Source: an uncultured Oscillospiraceae bacterium
GTDB taxonomy: Bacteria > Bacillota > Clostridia > Oscillospirales > Oscillospiraceae
Length of the DNA: 39,462 nt
Direction of reading: 5' to 3'
Assembly (NCBI GenBank): GCA_934591745.1
Contig: CAKTPQ010000018.1
Span: forward strand, 1 to 39,462
Shown: in pieces, positions 7,977-15,345 of the stretch
Layout: each line of letters opens with the position of its first letter
Position numbering within the stretch: position 1 is the first letter of the stretch
Made by a program: the position numbers and the translations under genes
Notes under the pieces: generated by a model
The model's database searches: none
What the model was told of the DNA's origin: nothing
The model's input: only the letters and a program-made list of their open reading frames with translations

Positions 7977-8031
7977 TCACTCCTCGTTATACCCCTGGCT
8001 GCGAATAAAATTCACATTGTCCCGCCAGTTT
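7977..8031 (-). repeat. Duplicate of the era 3' end (distal copy)
   Basis: These 55 bp equal 8191-8245 with one difference (8022 versus 8236), offset 214 bp. They encode the last 17 residues of Era plus the stop, and the single difference is synonymous (CGG for CGT, Arg). It is detached from the rest of era. Confidence 0.95.
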
Positions 8032-8190
8032 GCCCCACCCGATGTCCCATCGGGCGGGGACCCCATCATTTCACCGCTTTACGGCGGGAATGAATCCCGC
8101 CTACGGAATTCTGCGAATTCACGCCGCACTTGCGGCGGCCCGCTGCCGCGGGCAGGAAAACTGGCCGGCGGCATCTGCGGACAGAGCAGT
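8032..8190. repeat. 159-bp hairpin cluster between the era 3'-end duplicates
   Basis: The block holds consecutive inverted repeats: CCCGATG-TCC-CATCGGG, GGCGGGA-ATGAA-TCCCGCC, GAATTC-TGC-GAATTC and GCCGC-ACTT-GCGGC. No credible ORF or promoter was seen. Confidence 0.75.
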
Positions 8191-8245
8191 TCACTCCTCG
8201 TTATACCCCTGGCTGCGAATAAAATTCACATTGTCACGCCAGTTT
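8191..8245 (-). repeat. era 3' end (proximal copy of 55-bp duplication)
   Basis: This copy is in frame with era and supplies its functional C-terminus (RSQGYNEE). See the distal copy at 7977-8031. Confidence 0.95.
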
Positions 8246-9096
8246 TCCTTGACCTTCACCCACGTCTCCATGTACACCTTGGTGCCCATGAACTTCTCGA
8301 TGTCCCGCCGGGCCTGGGAGCTGATGCGCTTGAGCATCTCGCCGCCCTTGCCGATGATGATGCCCTTGTGGCTGGCCTTTTCGCAGTAGATGGTCACATC
8401 CAGATCGATGATGCCGCTGTCCTCCCGCTCGGAGAACCGCGTCACCTCCACCGCCGTGCCGTGGGGGATCTCCTTGTCCAGACACCGCAGCATCTTCTCC
8501 CGCACGATCTCAGCGCACACCTGGCTGTCCGCCTGGTCGGTGGTCATGCCGTCGGGGAACAGCTGCGGCCCCTCCTGGGCGTACTTCGCCAGCTGGGTCA
8601 TCAGGTCATCCAGCCCGTCCCCTGTCCGGGCGGAGATGGGGATGATGGCGTCAAAGCCGTCATACGCCTGGCTGTACGCGGCGATGACCTCCAGCAGCGC
8701 CTCCTTCTTCTCCACCGTGTCGATCTTGTTGATGCACAGCACGCAGGGCAGCTGCTCCTCCTGAATGCGCTGGAGCAGGATGCGCTCCGGCTCCCCCACA
8801 TGGGCGATGGGCTCCACCAGCAGCAGCGCGCACTCCACGTCGCTCAGGCTCTCCCGCACCACCTTCACCATGTAGTCGCCCAGACGGCTGCGGGGCTTGT
8901 GCAGGCCCGGCGTGTCCAGCAGGACATACTGGGTGTCGCCCCGGTTCACCACACCGTAAATGCGGTTGCGGGTGGTCTGGGGCTTGTCCGACACGATGGC
9001 GATCTTCTCGCCCACCAGCGCGTTGGTCAGGCTGGACTTGCCCACATTGGGCCGCCCGCACACGGTGATCATGGCTGTTTTCGTAATGTTCTTCAT
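8191..9096 (-). CDS. era: GTPase Era
   Basis: The product is 301 residues from ATG 9096, with GAGG about 10 bases upstream. G1 is GRPNVGKS (residues 14-21), G3 is DTPG (61-64), G4 is NKID (near 123) and G5 includes SAR. The C-terminal KH domain has GIIIGKGGEMLKRI. Era binds the 3' end of 16S rRNA and acts in 30S ribosome assembly. It lies 46 bp downstream of ybeY and is presumably in the yqfC-era transcript. Its last 55 bp are duplicated 214 bp downstream, so the 3' end may have been rebuilt by an insertion event while keeping the protein intact. Confidence 0.96.
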   Translation of the reverse strand: MKNITKTAMITVCGRPNVGKSSLTNALVGEKIAIVSDKPQTTRNRIYGVVNRGDTQYVLLDTPGLHKPRSRLGDYMVKVVRESLSDVECALLLVEPIAHVGEPERILLQRIQEEQLPCVLCINKIDTVEKKEALLEVIAAYSQAYDGFDAIIPISARTGDGLDDLMTQLAKYAQEGPQLFPDGMTTDQADSQVCAEIVREKMLRCLDKEIPHGTAVEVTRFSEREDSGIIDLDVTIYCEKASHKGIIIGKGGEMLKRISSQARRDIEKFMGTKVYMETWVKVKENWRDNVNFIRSQGYNEE

Positions 9097-9142
9097 CAGG
9101 TGATCCTCAACTTTCTTTCGTTTGAGCAATTTTGTGTATATT

Positions 9143-9634
9143 TTACTTTCGTTCCAGTCCCAGCACGGCCATGATGGCCTCCTCCCTGGCCCGCATCCGG
9201 GCCTTCTGCGGCCCTTCGTCCATGTGGTCGTAGCCCAGCAGGTGCAGCACCGAGTGGACGGCCAGATACGCCAGCTCACGCCGGCTGCTGTGGCCGTACT
9301 CCTTCGCCTGCGCCTTCACCCGCTCCAGCGAGATGGCCATGTCGCCCAGCGGCACAAGGCCCGTGGCCACATCCGCGTCCTCCCCGGATGGCAGCTGCCC
9401 CTCCGCCAGCTCCAGCGCCGGGAAACTCAGCACGTCCGTAGGCCTGTCCACCTGCCGCATGTCCCGGTTCAGCTCCCGTATGCCCGCGTCGCCGGTCACA
9501 TACACGTCCACCTCACAGGGCACGTCCACGCCCTGCTCCGTCAGCGCCGTGCGGATGACCCGCCGCAGGAAGCTCTTTGTGCCGTCGCTGACGCCGGGCA
9601 CGTCCGCTGTCACCGGGATATAGTGTCGTTTCAT
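9143..9634 (-). CDS. ybeY: Endoribonuclease YbeY (rRNA maturation factor)
   Basis: The product is 163 residues. The zinc-binding HxxxHxxxxxH motif is present as HSVLHLLGYDH (about residues 127-137), and the conserved RPTDVLSFP is at about 65. YbeY is a metal-dependent RNase involved in 16S rRNA 3'-end maturation and 70S quality control. The ATG at 9634 overlaps the phoH stop (ATGA), which implies coupled translation. The diacylglycerol kinase and cytidine deaminase genes that lie between ybeY and era in Bacillus are absent here. Confidence 0.95.
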   Translation of the reverse strand: MKRHYIPVTADVPGVSDGTKSFLRRVIRTALTEQGVDVPCEVDVYVTGDAGIRELNRDMRQVDRPTDVLSFPALELAEGQLPSGEDADVATGLVPLGDMAISLERVKAQAKEYGHSSRRELAYLAVHSVLHLLGYDHMDEGPQKARMRAREEAIMAVLGLERK

Positions 9635-10587
9635 TTCTTTTTCTCCTCAAATTTCGCGTAGGCCTCGATAATGCGCTGCACCATGACATGGCGCACCACA
9701 TCCTCCTTGGTGAGCTTGCAGATGGACACGCCCTCCACGTCCCGCAGCACCTTCATGGCCTCCTTCAGACCGCTGGCCTTGTCGGCGGGCAGGTCGATCT
9801 GGGTCACATCGCCGGTAATGACCACCTTGGAACCGAAGCCCATGCGGGTCAGGAACATCTTCATCTGCTCGCGGCTGGTGTTCTGGGCCTCGTCCAGAAT
9901 GATGAAGCTGTCATCCAGCGTCCGGCCACGCATATAGGCCAGCGGCGCCACCTCGATGTTGCCCCGCTCCAGATACTTCTGATACGTCTCCGCGCCCAGC
10001 ATGTCAAACAGCGCGTCGTACAGCGGCCGCAGGTAGGGGTCCACCTTGCTCTGCAGGTCGCCGGGCAGGAAACCCAGCCGCTCGCCTGCCTCCACAGCGG
10101 GCCGCGTCAGGATGATGCGGTTCACCTGCTTGTCCCGGAAGGCGGCCACCGCCGCCGCCACCGCCAGATACGTCTTGCCCGTACCGGCAGGCCCCACGCC
10201 GATGGTGACGGTCTGCTTCATGATGGCGTTGACGTACTCCTTCTGGCCGATGGTCTTGGGCTTTACGGGGCGGCCCTTGCTGGTGATGCAGATGACGTCC
10301 TGCGTCAGCTCGCTGATACGCTCGGCCTGTCCCGACCGCACAAGCCCCGTCACATAGCGCACGTGCTGGTCGGAGATGCTCTCGCCCTTGTTGGACAGCG
10401 TCAGCAGTGCCTGCACCGCCTTCACCGCCAGCATCACGTTCTCCGGTTCGCCGGACACCACAATCTCGCCGCCCCGGTTCACCACCTGTACCTGAAACTC
10501 CGTCTCCAACAGGCGGATGTTCTCATCGAAGGAGCCGAACAGGTTCACGGCCTCCTCCATGCGTTCAATGCTGATGCGTTGTTCCAT
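9631..10587 (-). CDS. phoH: PhoH-like ATPase
   Basis: The product is 318 residues from ATG 10587; its RBS GGGGAGG lies in the end of yqfD. Walker A is GPAGTGKTY (about residues 130-138), followed by the PhoH-specific TRPAVEAGERLGFLPGD and a Walker B of IILDEAQN. The N-terminal part resembles a KH-like RNA-binding domain. PhoH proteins are ATPases linked to RNA metabolism, and their genes neighbour ybeY and era in most Firmicutes. It overlaps ybeY by four bases. Confidence 0.95.
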   Translation of the reverse strand: MEQRISIERMEEAVNLFGSFDENIRLLETEFQVQVVNRGGEIVVSGEPENVMLAVKAVQALLTLSNKGESISDQHVRYVTGLVRSGQAERISELTQDVICITSKGRPVKPKTIGQKEYVNAIMKQTVTIGVGPAGTGKTYLAVAAAVAAFRDKQVNRIILTRPAVEAGERLGFLPGDLQSKVDPYLRPLYDALFDMLGAETYQKYLERGNIEVAPLAYMRGRTLDDSFIILDEAQNTSREQMKMFLTRMGFGSKVVITGDVTQIDLPADKASGLKEAMKVLRDVEGVSICKLTKEDVVRHVMVQRIIEAYAKFEEKKK

Positions 10588-10597
10588 AAGTGGGTCT

Positions 10598-11797
10598 TTA
10601 CCTCCCCATATCCTGTATATCCAGCGGCGATGATACGCCGATCTGTTCCTCGCACTCCGCACGGAGCGTCACCACCAGCCATTTCCCCTGCCGGACGGCG
10701 TCAAAGCTGTGGTCCAGCAGCTGACCCTGGTTTGGGGCCAGCGCCGCCTCCAGCTGCGCCATGAGCTGCGTTTCGCCCTCGGCCCGGGCGTCCGCCATGG
10801 GCCGCTCCGCCTCCCCGGCGGCGCAGCGCACCGTGCGCTCCGTCACCAGCGTCACCGGCAGCGTCAGCCCGAAGGGCAGCCGCGCCTGATGGTACACGGT
10901 CATTTTATCACAATCGGGGCCTGTCATGCTACCCTTTCCGTAGATTTTTATGCGGTTTCTCCCAATGTCCACCGCCAGACGGGTGACAGCCCCCGTCTCC
11001 TGCCCCTTTTCCTGCACCGTCAGCGGTACGGATACCGACAGTTCATACCATGTCCGCGCCCACACCTGCCCCATGCCGTGGAGCAGCCGGTAGCCCCGCT
11101 GGTCGGAGTCCACCACGCCGGAGATCAGCACCTGTCCCGCCGTGACGGTGGTGCCGGCCATGACCTGCGCCTGTCCGTCCAGCGCCTGTATCTTTGTGAC
11201 AAGGCCGTCCCGGGCGGCCACCACGTTGGCGATCTCGCCGTCGGCGTAGAGGTGGGGCGGACGCTGGCGCTCCACCACCTGCACATGGGCGGTGCAGCCC
11301 CGCATGTTCACCGTCAGCCACACCACGTCCGGCAGCTCCAGCAGCACCTGGTTGCGCAGCGCCTCCTGGTCGATGCGGCTCCGCGCACCCAGCGCCACGC
11401 CGTACTTCTCCAGCGTCCGCAGGATGGTCTCCGTGGGCACGGTGTCGTTGCCCGTCACCTGAAAATCCCAGATATGGGTGCTGCCCAGTGCCAGCACCGC
11501 CGCCAGCACCACCGCCGCGGCCAGCAGCACATAGCGCCGCCGGTACTGCCGCCACACCTCCGGCGCGCCCTCCGTCCGCACCACGGTGAGCACCGCGTCC
11601 GTCCGGGTCAGCACCTCCCGCAGCCGGGGCAGCTCGGCCCGGCTGGTAACGGCACGCAGCCGTATCTCCGACAGCCACGCCAGCTCCCAGAAGGGGATGC
11701 CGTGGGCGGCGCAGAGGTTCAGCACCCGCTCCGGCGCGGCGCTCTCCACCTCCACCGTCACCTGTCCCCGCAGATAGTTCAGCACTTTCCGATACAT
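10598..11797 (-). CDS. yqfD: Sporulation protein YqfD
   Basis: The product is 399 residues. The N-terminal 90 residues are cytoplasmic, then one membrane segment follows (YVLLAAAVVLAAVLALG, about 90-107), then a large external domain with the YqfD-typical motif IWDFQVTGNDTVPTETIL. RBS AAGGAG lies 6 bases before ATG 11797. In Bacillus yqfD is expressed in the mother cell and is needed for efficient spore formation, together with yqfC. It follows yqfC by 9 bp and precedes phoH by 10 bp, so the three form one transcript. Confidence 0.92.
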   Translation of the reverse strand: MYRKVLNYLRGQVTVEVESAAPERVLNLCAAHGIPFWELAWLSEIRLRAVTSRAELPRLREVLTRTDAVLTVVRTEGAPEVWRQYRRRYVLLAAAVVLAAVLALGSTHIWDFQVTGNDTVPTETILRTLEKYGVALGARSRIDQEALRNQVLLELPDVVWLTVNMRGCTAHVQVVERQRPPHLYADGEIANVVAARDGLVTKIQALDGQAQVMAGTTVTAGQVLISGVVDSDQRGYRLLHGMGQVWARTWYELSVSVPLTVQEKGQETGAVTRLAVDIGRNRIKIYGKGSMTGPDCDKMTVYHQARLPFGLTLPVTLVTERTVRCAAGEAERPMADARAEGETQLMAQLEAALAPNQGQLLDHSFDAVRQGKWLVVTLRAECEEQIGVSSPLDIQDMGR

Positions 11798-11806
11798 GGC
11801 CGCTCC

Positions 11807-12094
11807 TTACTCCACCAGCTCCACCCGACGGATCACACCGTTGATGCGCAGCTCCTCATCAGTCATCACCGCCAGCTCCAGTCCCTCGCCCTGCACCCGC
11901 ACCACCACCGTCCCGGCGTTGATATCCACCGCCTCTGTGCTGTAAGACAGCACGCCCCGGTGCCGGTCGATATAAAAGGAACGGTTGCCCAGCAGCTCCA
12001 TCCGGGCCACGCCGGACGCCAGATTCACCGGCAGATCCAGCCGGTCCATAGCCTTCTGGCTGACCTGGGACAGTTTTTTGGATAGCTTTGCCAC
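11807..12094 (-). CDS. yqfC: Sporulation protein YqfC (YabP/YqfC family)
   Basis: The product is 95 residues from GTG 12094. A GTG three codons upstream overlaps the RBS itself, whereas GGAGG sits 8 bases before 12094, so the latter is preferred. The sequence fits the YabP/YqfC family (LPVNLASGVARMELLGN and the hydrophobic beta-rich remainder, ending NGVIRRVELVE). The Bacillus homologue is a sigma-E-dependent mother-cell gene. No convincing sigma-E promoter could be picked in the divergent 116-bp region before ylbJ. Confidence 0.9.
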   Translation of the reverse strand: MAKLSKKLSQVSQKAMDRLDLPVNLASGVARMELLGNRSFYIDRHRGVLSYSTEAVDINAGTVVVRVQGEGLELAVMTDEELRINGVIRRVELVE

Positions 12095-12210
12095 GTTCTC
12101 CACCTCCGATGCCTGTTCCGTGGGTGAGAAAAGCGTATGCGCGCCCGGCGGAAAAGTTGCCTGTCCACGGGCATATCCGATGGGGAAAAGCGCATAAGGT
12201 GACAGCGGTG

Positions 12211-13176
12211 ATGGATTTGAAAAAATGGTTCCTGACGCTGGCCGCCGCTCTTTCCGGGGCGCTGGCGCTGCTGCTTCTGTTCCGCGAAAGCGTTGCGGCG
12301 CAAGGGGTACGGGACGGAATAGAGCTTTGCCTCACGTCGGTGATACCGGCGCTGTTCCCCTTTTTCGCGGCGGCGCAGCTGCTGGTGTCGCTGGGGGCGG
12401 CGGAGGTACTGGGCCGGGCCGCCGGTCCGCTGTTCCGAAGGCTGTTCGGCATCAGCGGCGCCGGGGCCTCCGCTTTCCTGCTGGGGCTGATCGGCGGCTA
12501 CCCCGTGGGGGCCAAGACCACGGAAAGCCTTGTGCGCCAAGAGCTGCTGACTCCGGACGAAGGGACGCTGCTGCTGACGTTCTGCAACAACGCCGGCCCG
12601 GCGTTCATTCTGGGCATCGCGGGCAGCGGCGTGTTCCAGAGCGCCCGCGCCGGCGTGTGGCTCTATCTCATCCACGCTGGGGCGGCCACGGCGGTGGGGC
12701 TGGTTTTCTGCTTCATCAGGAAGTGCATCATGAAGCCAGAAACTTCCTGTTTCGTTCATGTTTCCGGTTCATCATGCAATTCTCCGGCGGCGGGGCGCAG
12801 AAAGCCGTCCCCCTCCCCCGCCGCTGCGTTCATCAGCGCGGTGCGTGGCGGCGTGACGGCCATGGCCGGGGTGTGCGGCTTCGTCATCTTCTTTCTGGTG
12901 GTGCTGCGTCTGGCGGAGAGCTTTCTCGGCCCGCTGCCGGCGGCAGCGGCGGGATTCGCAGAGCTGACCAACGGCATCCTGCGGCTGACGGCGGACCGGA
13001 GCGGGTTCATTACCGCCGCGGCGCTGCTGGGCTGGGGTGGGCTAAGCGTCCACTGCCAGACGGCGACGGTGCTGAGCGGCTCCGGCGTGTCACTGCGGTG
13101 GTACCTGCCGGCCAAAGCGGCGCAGGCGCTCCTGTCGGCGGCGATGGCGGCGGCGGTGTGGCGCTGGGTGCTGTGA
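12211..13176 (+). CDS. ylbJ: YlbJ-like sporulation integral membrane protein
   Basis: The product is 321 residues from ATG 12211 (AAGGTGA 9 bases upstream; a GTG directly before it is an alternative). It is very hydrophobic, with about eight membrane segments in two halves, each resembling the nucleoside-recognition ('Gate') fold. Diagnostic pieces are SVIPALFPFF, GLIGGYPVGAKTT and TFCNNAGPAFILG. A polar, proline-rich linker separates the halves at about residues 185-210. YlbJ-type proteins are needed for sporulation in Bacillus and Clostridia, and the gene diverges from yqfC, which fits a spore role. Transport function is not established. Confidence 0.85.
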   Translation: MDLKKWFLTLAAALSGALALLLLFRESVAAQGVRDGIELCLTSVIPALFPFFAAAQLLVSLGAAEVLGRAAGPLFRRLFGISGAGASAFLLGLIGGYPVGAKTTESLVRQELLTPDEGTLLLTFCNNAGPAFILGIAGSGVFQSARAGVWLYLIHAGAATAVGLVFCFIRKCIMKPETSCFVHVSGSSCNSPAAGRRKPSPSPAAAFISAVRGGVTAMAGVCGFVIFFLVVLRLAESFLGPLPAAAAGFAELTNGILRLTADRSGFITAAALLGWGGLSVHCQTATVLSGSGVSLRWYLPAKAAQALLSAAMAAAVWRWVL

Positions 13177-13177
13177 T

Positions 13178-13222
13178 AAAAAAGACCCCGTACCGGGTGC
13201 AGCCCGGTACGGGGTCTTTTTT
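13178..13222. terminator. Bidirectional terminator between ylbJ and nupQ
   Basis: A perfect 14-bp stem (13184-13197 with 13203-13216) and 5-base loop is flanked by A6 on the left and T6 on the right. It can stop transcription from both converging genes. Confidence 0.95.
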
Positions 13223-13240
13223 ATCAGGGGCGGGACAGGG

Positions 13241-14182
13241 TCAGCGCTGGCCCTTGTCGTAGGGAATGCCCTCGGCCTTGGGGGCGCGGGACTTCTTGGA
13301 GGTGAAGGCCAGCACCACCAGTGAGATGATGTAGGGCATCATGTTGTACACCGGGCCGGGGATGTTCATGGCCTTCAGGAAGTCGAAGCCGGCGTACACA
13401 TTGGACAGCGCCCGGAACAGGCCGAACAGCAGGGCCGCCAGCGCGATGCGGGTGGGCTTCCACTGGCCGAAGATCATCACGGCCAGCGCCAGGAAGCCGA
13501 AGCCGGCCACACCGTACTCGAACCGCCACTCGGACACGCCGGCGGTGATGAACACGATACCGCCCAGGCCGCCCAGCATGCCGGAGATCAGGACGCCGGC
13601 CCAGCGCATCTTATAGACATTGATGCCCACGGAGTCCGCCGCCTGGGGATGCTCGCCGCAGGCCATGAGGCGCAGGCCGAAGCGGGTCTTGTACAGCACC
13701 ACATAGGCCCCGATCAGCAGCAGCAGCGTCACCAGCATGAACCAGCTGAACTCGAAGGAACCGATGTTCACCACGAACGCCTTCTTGGCGCCGGCGTACT
13801 GGATGATGGAGGACACGTCATCGGGGTTGGAGGCGGTGTTGATGGCCTTGACGATGACGGTGGCACCGGCGGTGCCCAGCATGTTCAGGGCCGTGCCCAC
13901 GATGGTCTGGTCCGCCTTGAAGTTGATGCAGGCCACGGCCAGCAGGCTGGAATAGACGGTGCCCAGCAGTGCGGCGGCCAGCAGCACCACCGCGATCATC
14001 ACGAAAGTGGAGGTGTTGGCGGGCATGTAGCGCATGGCCAGCGCGCCGCCCAGCGCGCCCATGATCATGACGCCCTCCAGGCCCAGGTTGATGACGCCGG
14101 AATGCTCGGAGAAGCAGCCGCCCAGCGCCACCAGGATCAGCACGGAGGCGAAGATCAGCGTATATTGCAGCAGCAGTACCAT
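13241..14182 (-). CDS. nupQ: Nucleoside ABC transporter permease (NupQ-like)
   Basis: The product is 313 residues with about nine hydrophobic segments. It fits the BPD_transp_2 permease family that serves BMP-type lipoproteins: GVINLGLEGVMIMGALGGA near the N-terminus and RLMACGEHPQAADSVGINVYK in the cytoplasmic coupling loop. The nupP stop TAA and this ATG share one base (TAATG). It is the last gene of the nupO-nupP-nupQ set and ends at a strong terminator. It probably imports (deoxy)nucleosides, as suggested by the deoCD genes upstream; relatives in Bacillus import guanosine. Confidence 0.9.
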   Translation of the reverse strand: MVLLLQYTLIFASVLILVALGGCFSEHSGVINLGLEGVMIMGALGGALAMRYMPANTSTFVMIAVVLLAAALLGTVYSSLLAVACINFKADQTIVGTALNMLGTAGATVIVKAINTASNPDDVSSIIQYAGAKKAFVVNIGSFEFSWFMLVTLLLLIGAYVVLYKTRFGLRLMACGEHPQAADSVGINVYKMRWAGVLISGMLGGLGGIVFITAGVSEWRFEYGVAGFGFLALAVMIFGQWKPTRIALAALLFGLFRALSNVYAGFDFLKAMNIPGPVYNMMPYIISLVVLAFTSKKSRAPKAEGIPYDKGQR

Positions 14183-15345
14183 TACTGATCCCCTCCCTTC
14201 TCCGCAGATGTGTCTGTTTGCGAGGCGGCCTGTTCCGCCGCCTTCGCCTTCTGGATGGCTTTTTCCTCACGGCGGGCGATGGCGCTGTTCATAGCGTACT
14301 TCATAAACAGCACGAAGCCGCACAGGTAGATGATGACGGCGGCGATCAGATCGGAGATCTGGGCACAGTACATGGTCTTATCCACATACGCGCCGCCGGC
14401 GGTGATGTGCTGGATGAAGAAGGAGGCCAGAATGGTGCCGATGGGGTGCAGGCCGCCCAGGAACGCGGCGGCGATGCCGCTGAAGCCCATGCCGGGCACG
14501 GAGGAGGAGGTACACTGCCACTGCTCATAGCCGGTGAGGTAGAACATGGAGGCGCCCAGCGCCGCCAGCGCGCCGGAGATGGCCAGCGTCAGGATGATGT
14601 TGCGCTTTTCCGCCATGCCGCAGTACTTGGCGGCATTCTTGTTGTTGCCGGTAGCCCGCAGCTCGTAGCCGAAGCGGGTCTTTTCCAGCACCACCCAGAC
14701 AAGAATGGCAATGACCACGGACAGCGGCAGCGCCAGGCCCACATACTTGTTGTCGTTGAACAGCGCGCCCAGGCCCAGAGAGGGCAGAATGGCGCGGGGG
14801 TTGGTGTCCGCCAGCACCACGGTATAGGGGCTGGCCACCTCCTTGACGTTGGTGAGGAGCATATTGGTCAGGTAGAGGACGATCCAGTTCAGCATGATGC
14901 CGGAGATGACCTCGTTGACGTTGCAGTAGGACTTCAGCAGGCCGGAGATCGCGCCCAGCAGGGCGCCGCCCACCATGGCCAGCAGCATACAGGGCAGCCA
15001 GCTCCAGCCCCACGCCAACGCGGCGTACAGGCTCAGGGCCACGCCGGCGCAGTACTGGCCGGCGGCGCCGATGTTGAACAGGCCCACCTTGTAGGCGAAC
15101 AGGATGGCCAGCGCGCACATCAGCAGCGGCGCAGTCTTGACCAGCGTGTTGCCCAGGTACTTCAGCTGGGTGTCGGAACGGCTGTACGTCAGGAAGTTCT
15201 TCATGACGGTGGCAATGGCCTCGCCGGCGCCGTCAGGGTTGATGAACAGCAGCACGATATAGCCGATGAGCATGCCCAGCACCACGCAGATCAGGGAGGC
15301 CAGCAGGGACTGGACACCGCTGTTTTTCAGGAGATTCTTCTTCAT
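14182..15345 (-). CDS. nupP: Nucleoside ABC transporter permease (NupP-like)
   Basis: The product is 387 residues with about ten hydrophobic segments. It belongs to the same permease family as the downstream gene and is its heterodimer partner. Typical pieces are LLMCALAILFAYKVGLFNIG, GAAGQY and YELRATGNNKNAAKYCG. The C-terminal tail is charged and Ala-rich (about the last 30 residues) and probably cytoplasmic. Its ATG overlaps the nupO stop (ATGA), so the subunits are translationally coupled. Confidence 0.9.
   Translation of the reverse strand: MKKNLLKNSGVQSLLASLICVVLGMLIGYIVLLFINPDGAGEAIATVMKNFLTYSRSDTQLKYLGNTLVKTAPLLMCALAILFAYKVGLFNIGAAGQYCAGVALSLYAALAWGWSWLPCMLLAMVGGALLGAISGLLKSYCNVNEVISGIMLNWIVLYLTNMLLTNVKEVASPYTVVLADTNPRAILPSLGLGALFNDNKYVGLALPLSVVIAILVWVVLEKTRFGYELRATGNNKNAAKYCGMAEKRNIILTLAISGALAALGASMFYLTGYEQWQCTSSSVPGMGFSGIAAAFLGGLHPIGTILASFFIQHITAGGAYVDKTMYCAQISDLIAAVIIYLCGFVLFMKYAMNSAIARREEKAIQKAKAAEQAASQTDTSAEKGGDQ

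Larger units (their letters stand above)
7347..8190. other. 844-bp gene-free, repeat-rich region between era and yqzL
   Basis: This stretch splits the otherwise compact era-yqzL-recO cluster. It contains a fragment of a dispersed repeat (7514-7550, + orientation), a full copy of that repeat (7688-7930, minus), a duplicate of the era 3' end (7977-8031) and a 159-bp block of short hairpins (8032-8190). Open frames in it (for example 7345-7704 + and 7735-7980 -) lack convincing RBSs and coincide with the repeats, so none is called as a gene. A possible extended -10 (TGTGATAAT on the minus strand near 7393) could serve yqzL-recO. Confidence 0.7.

Noticed and set aside
12095..12210. Sigma-E promoter for yqfC
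   Set aside because: A CATACGCT sequence vaguely resembles a sigma-E -10, but no -35 at proper distance was found, so it is not reported as a feature.
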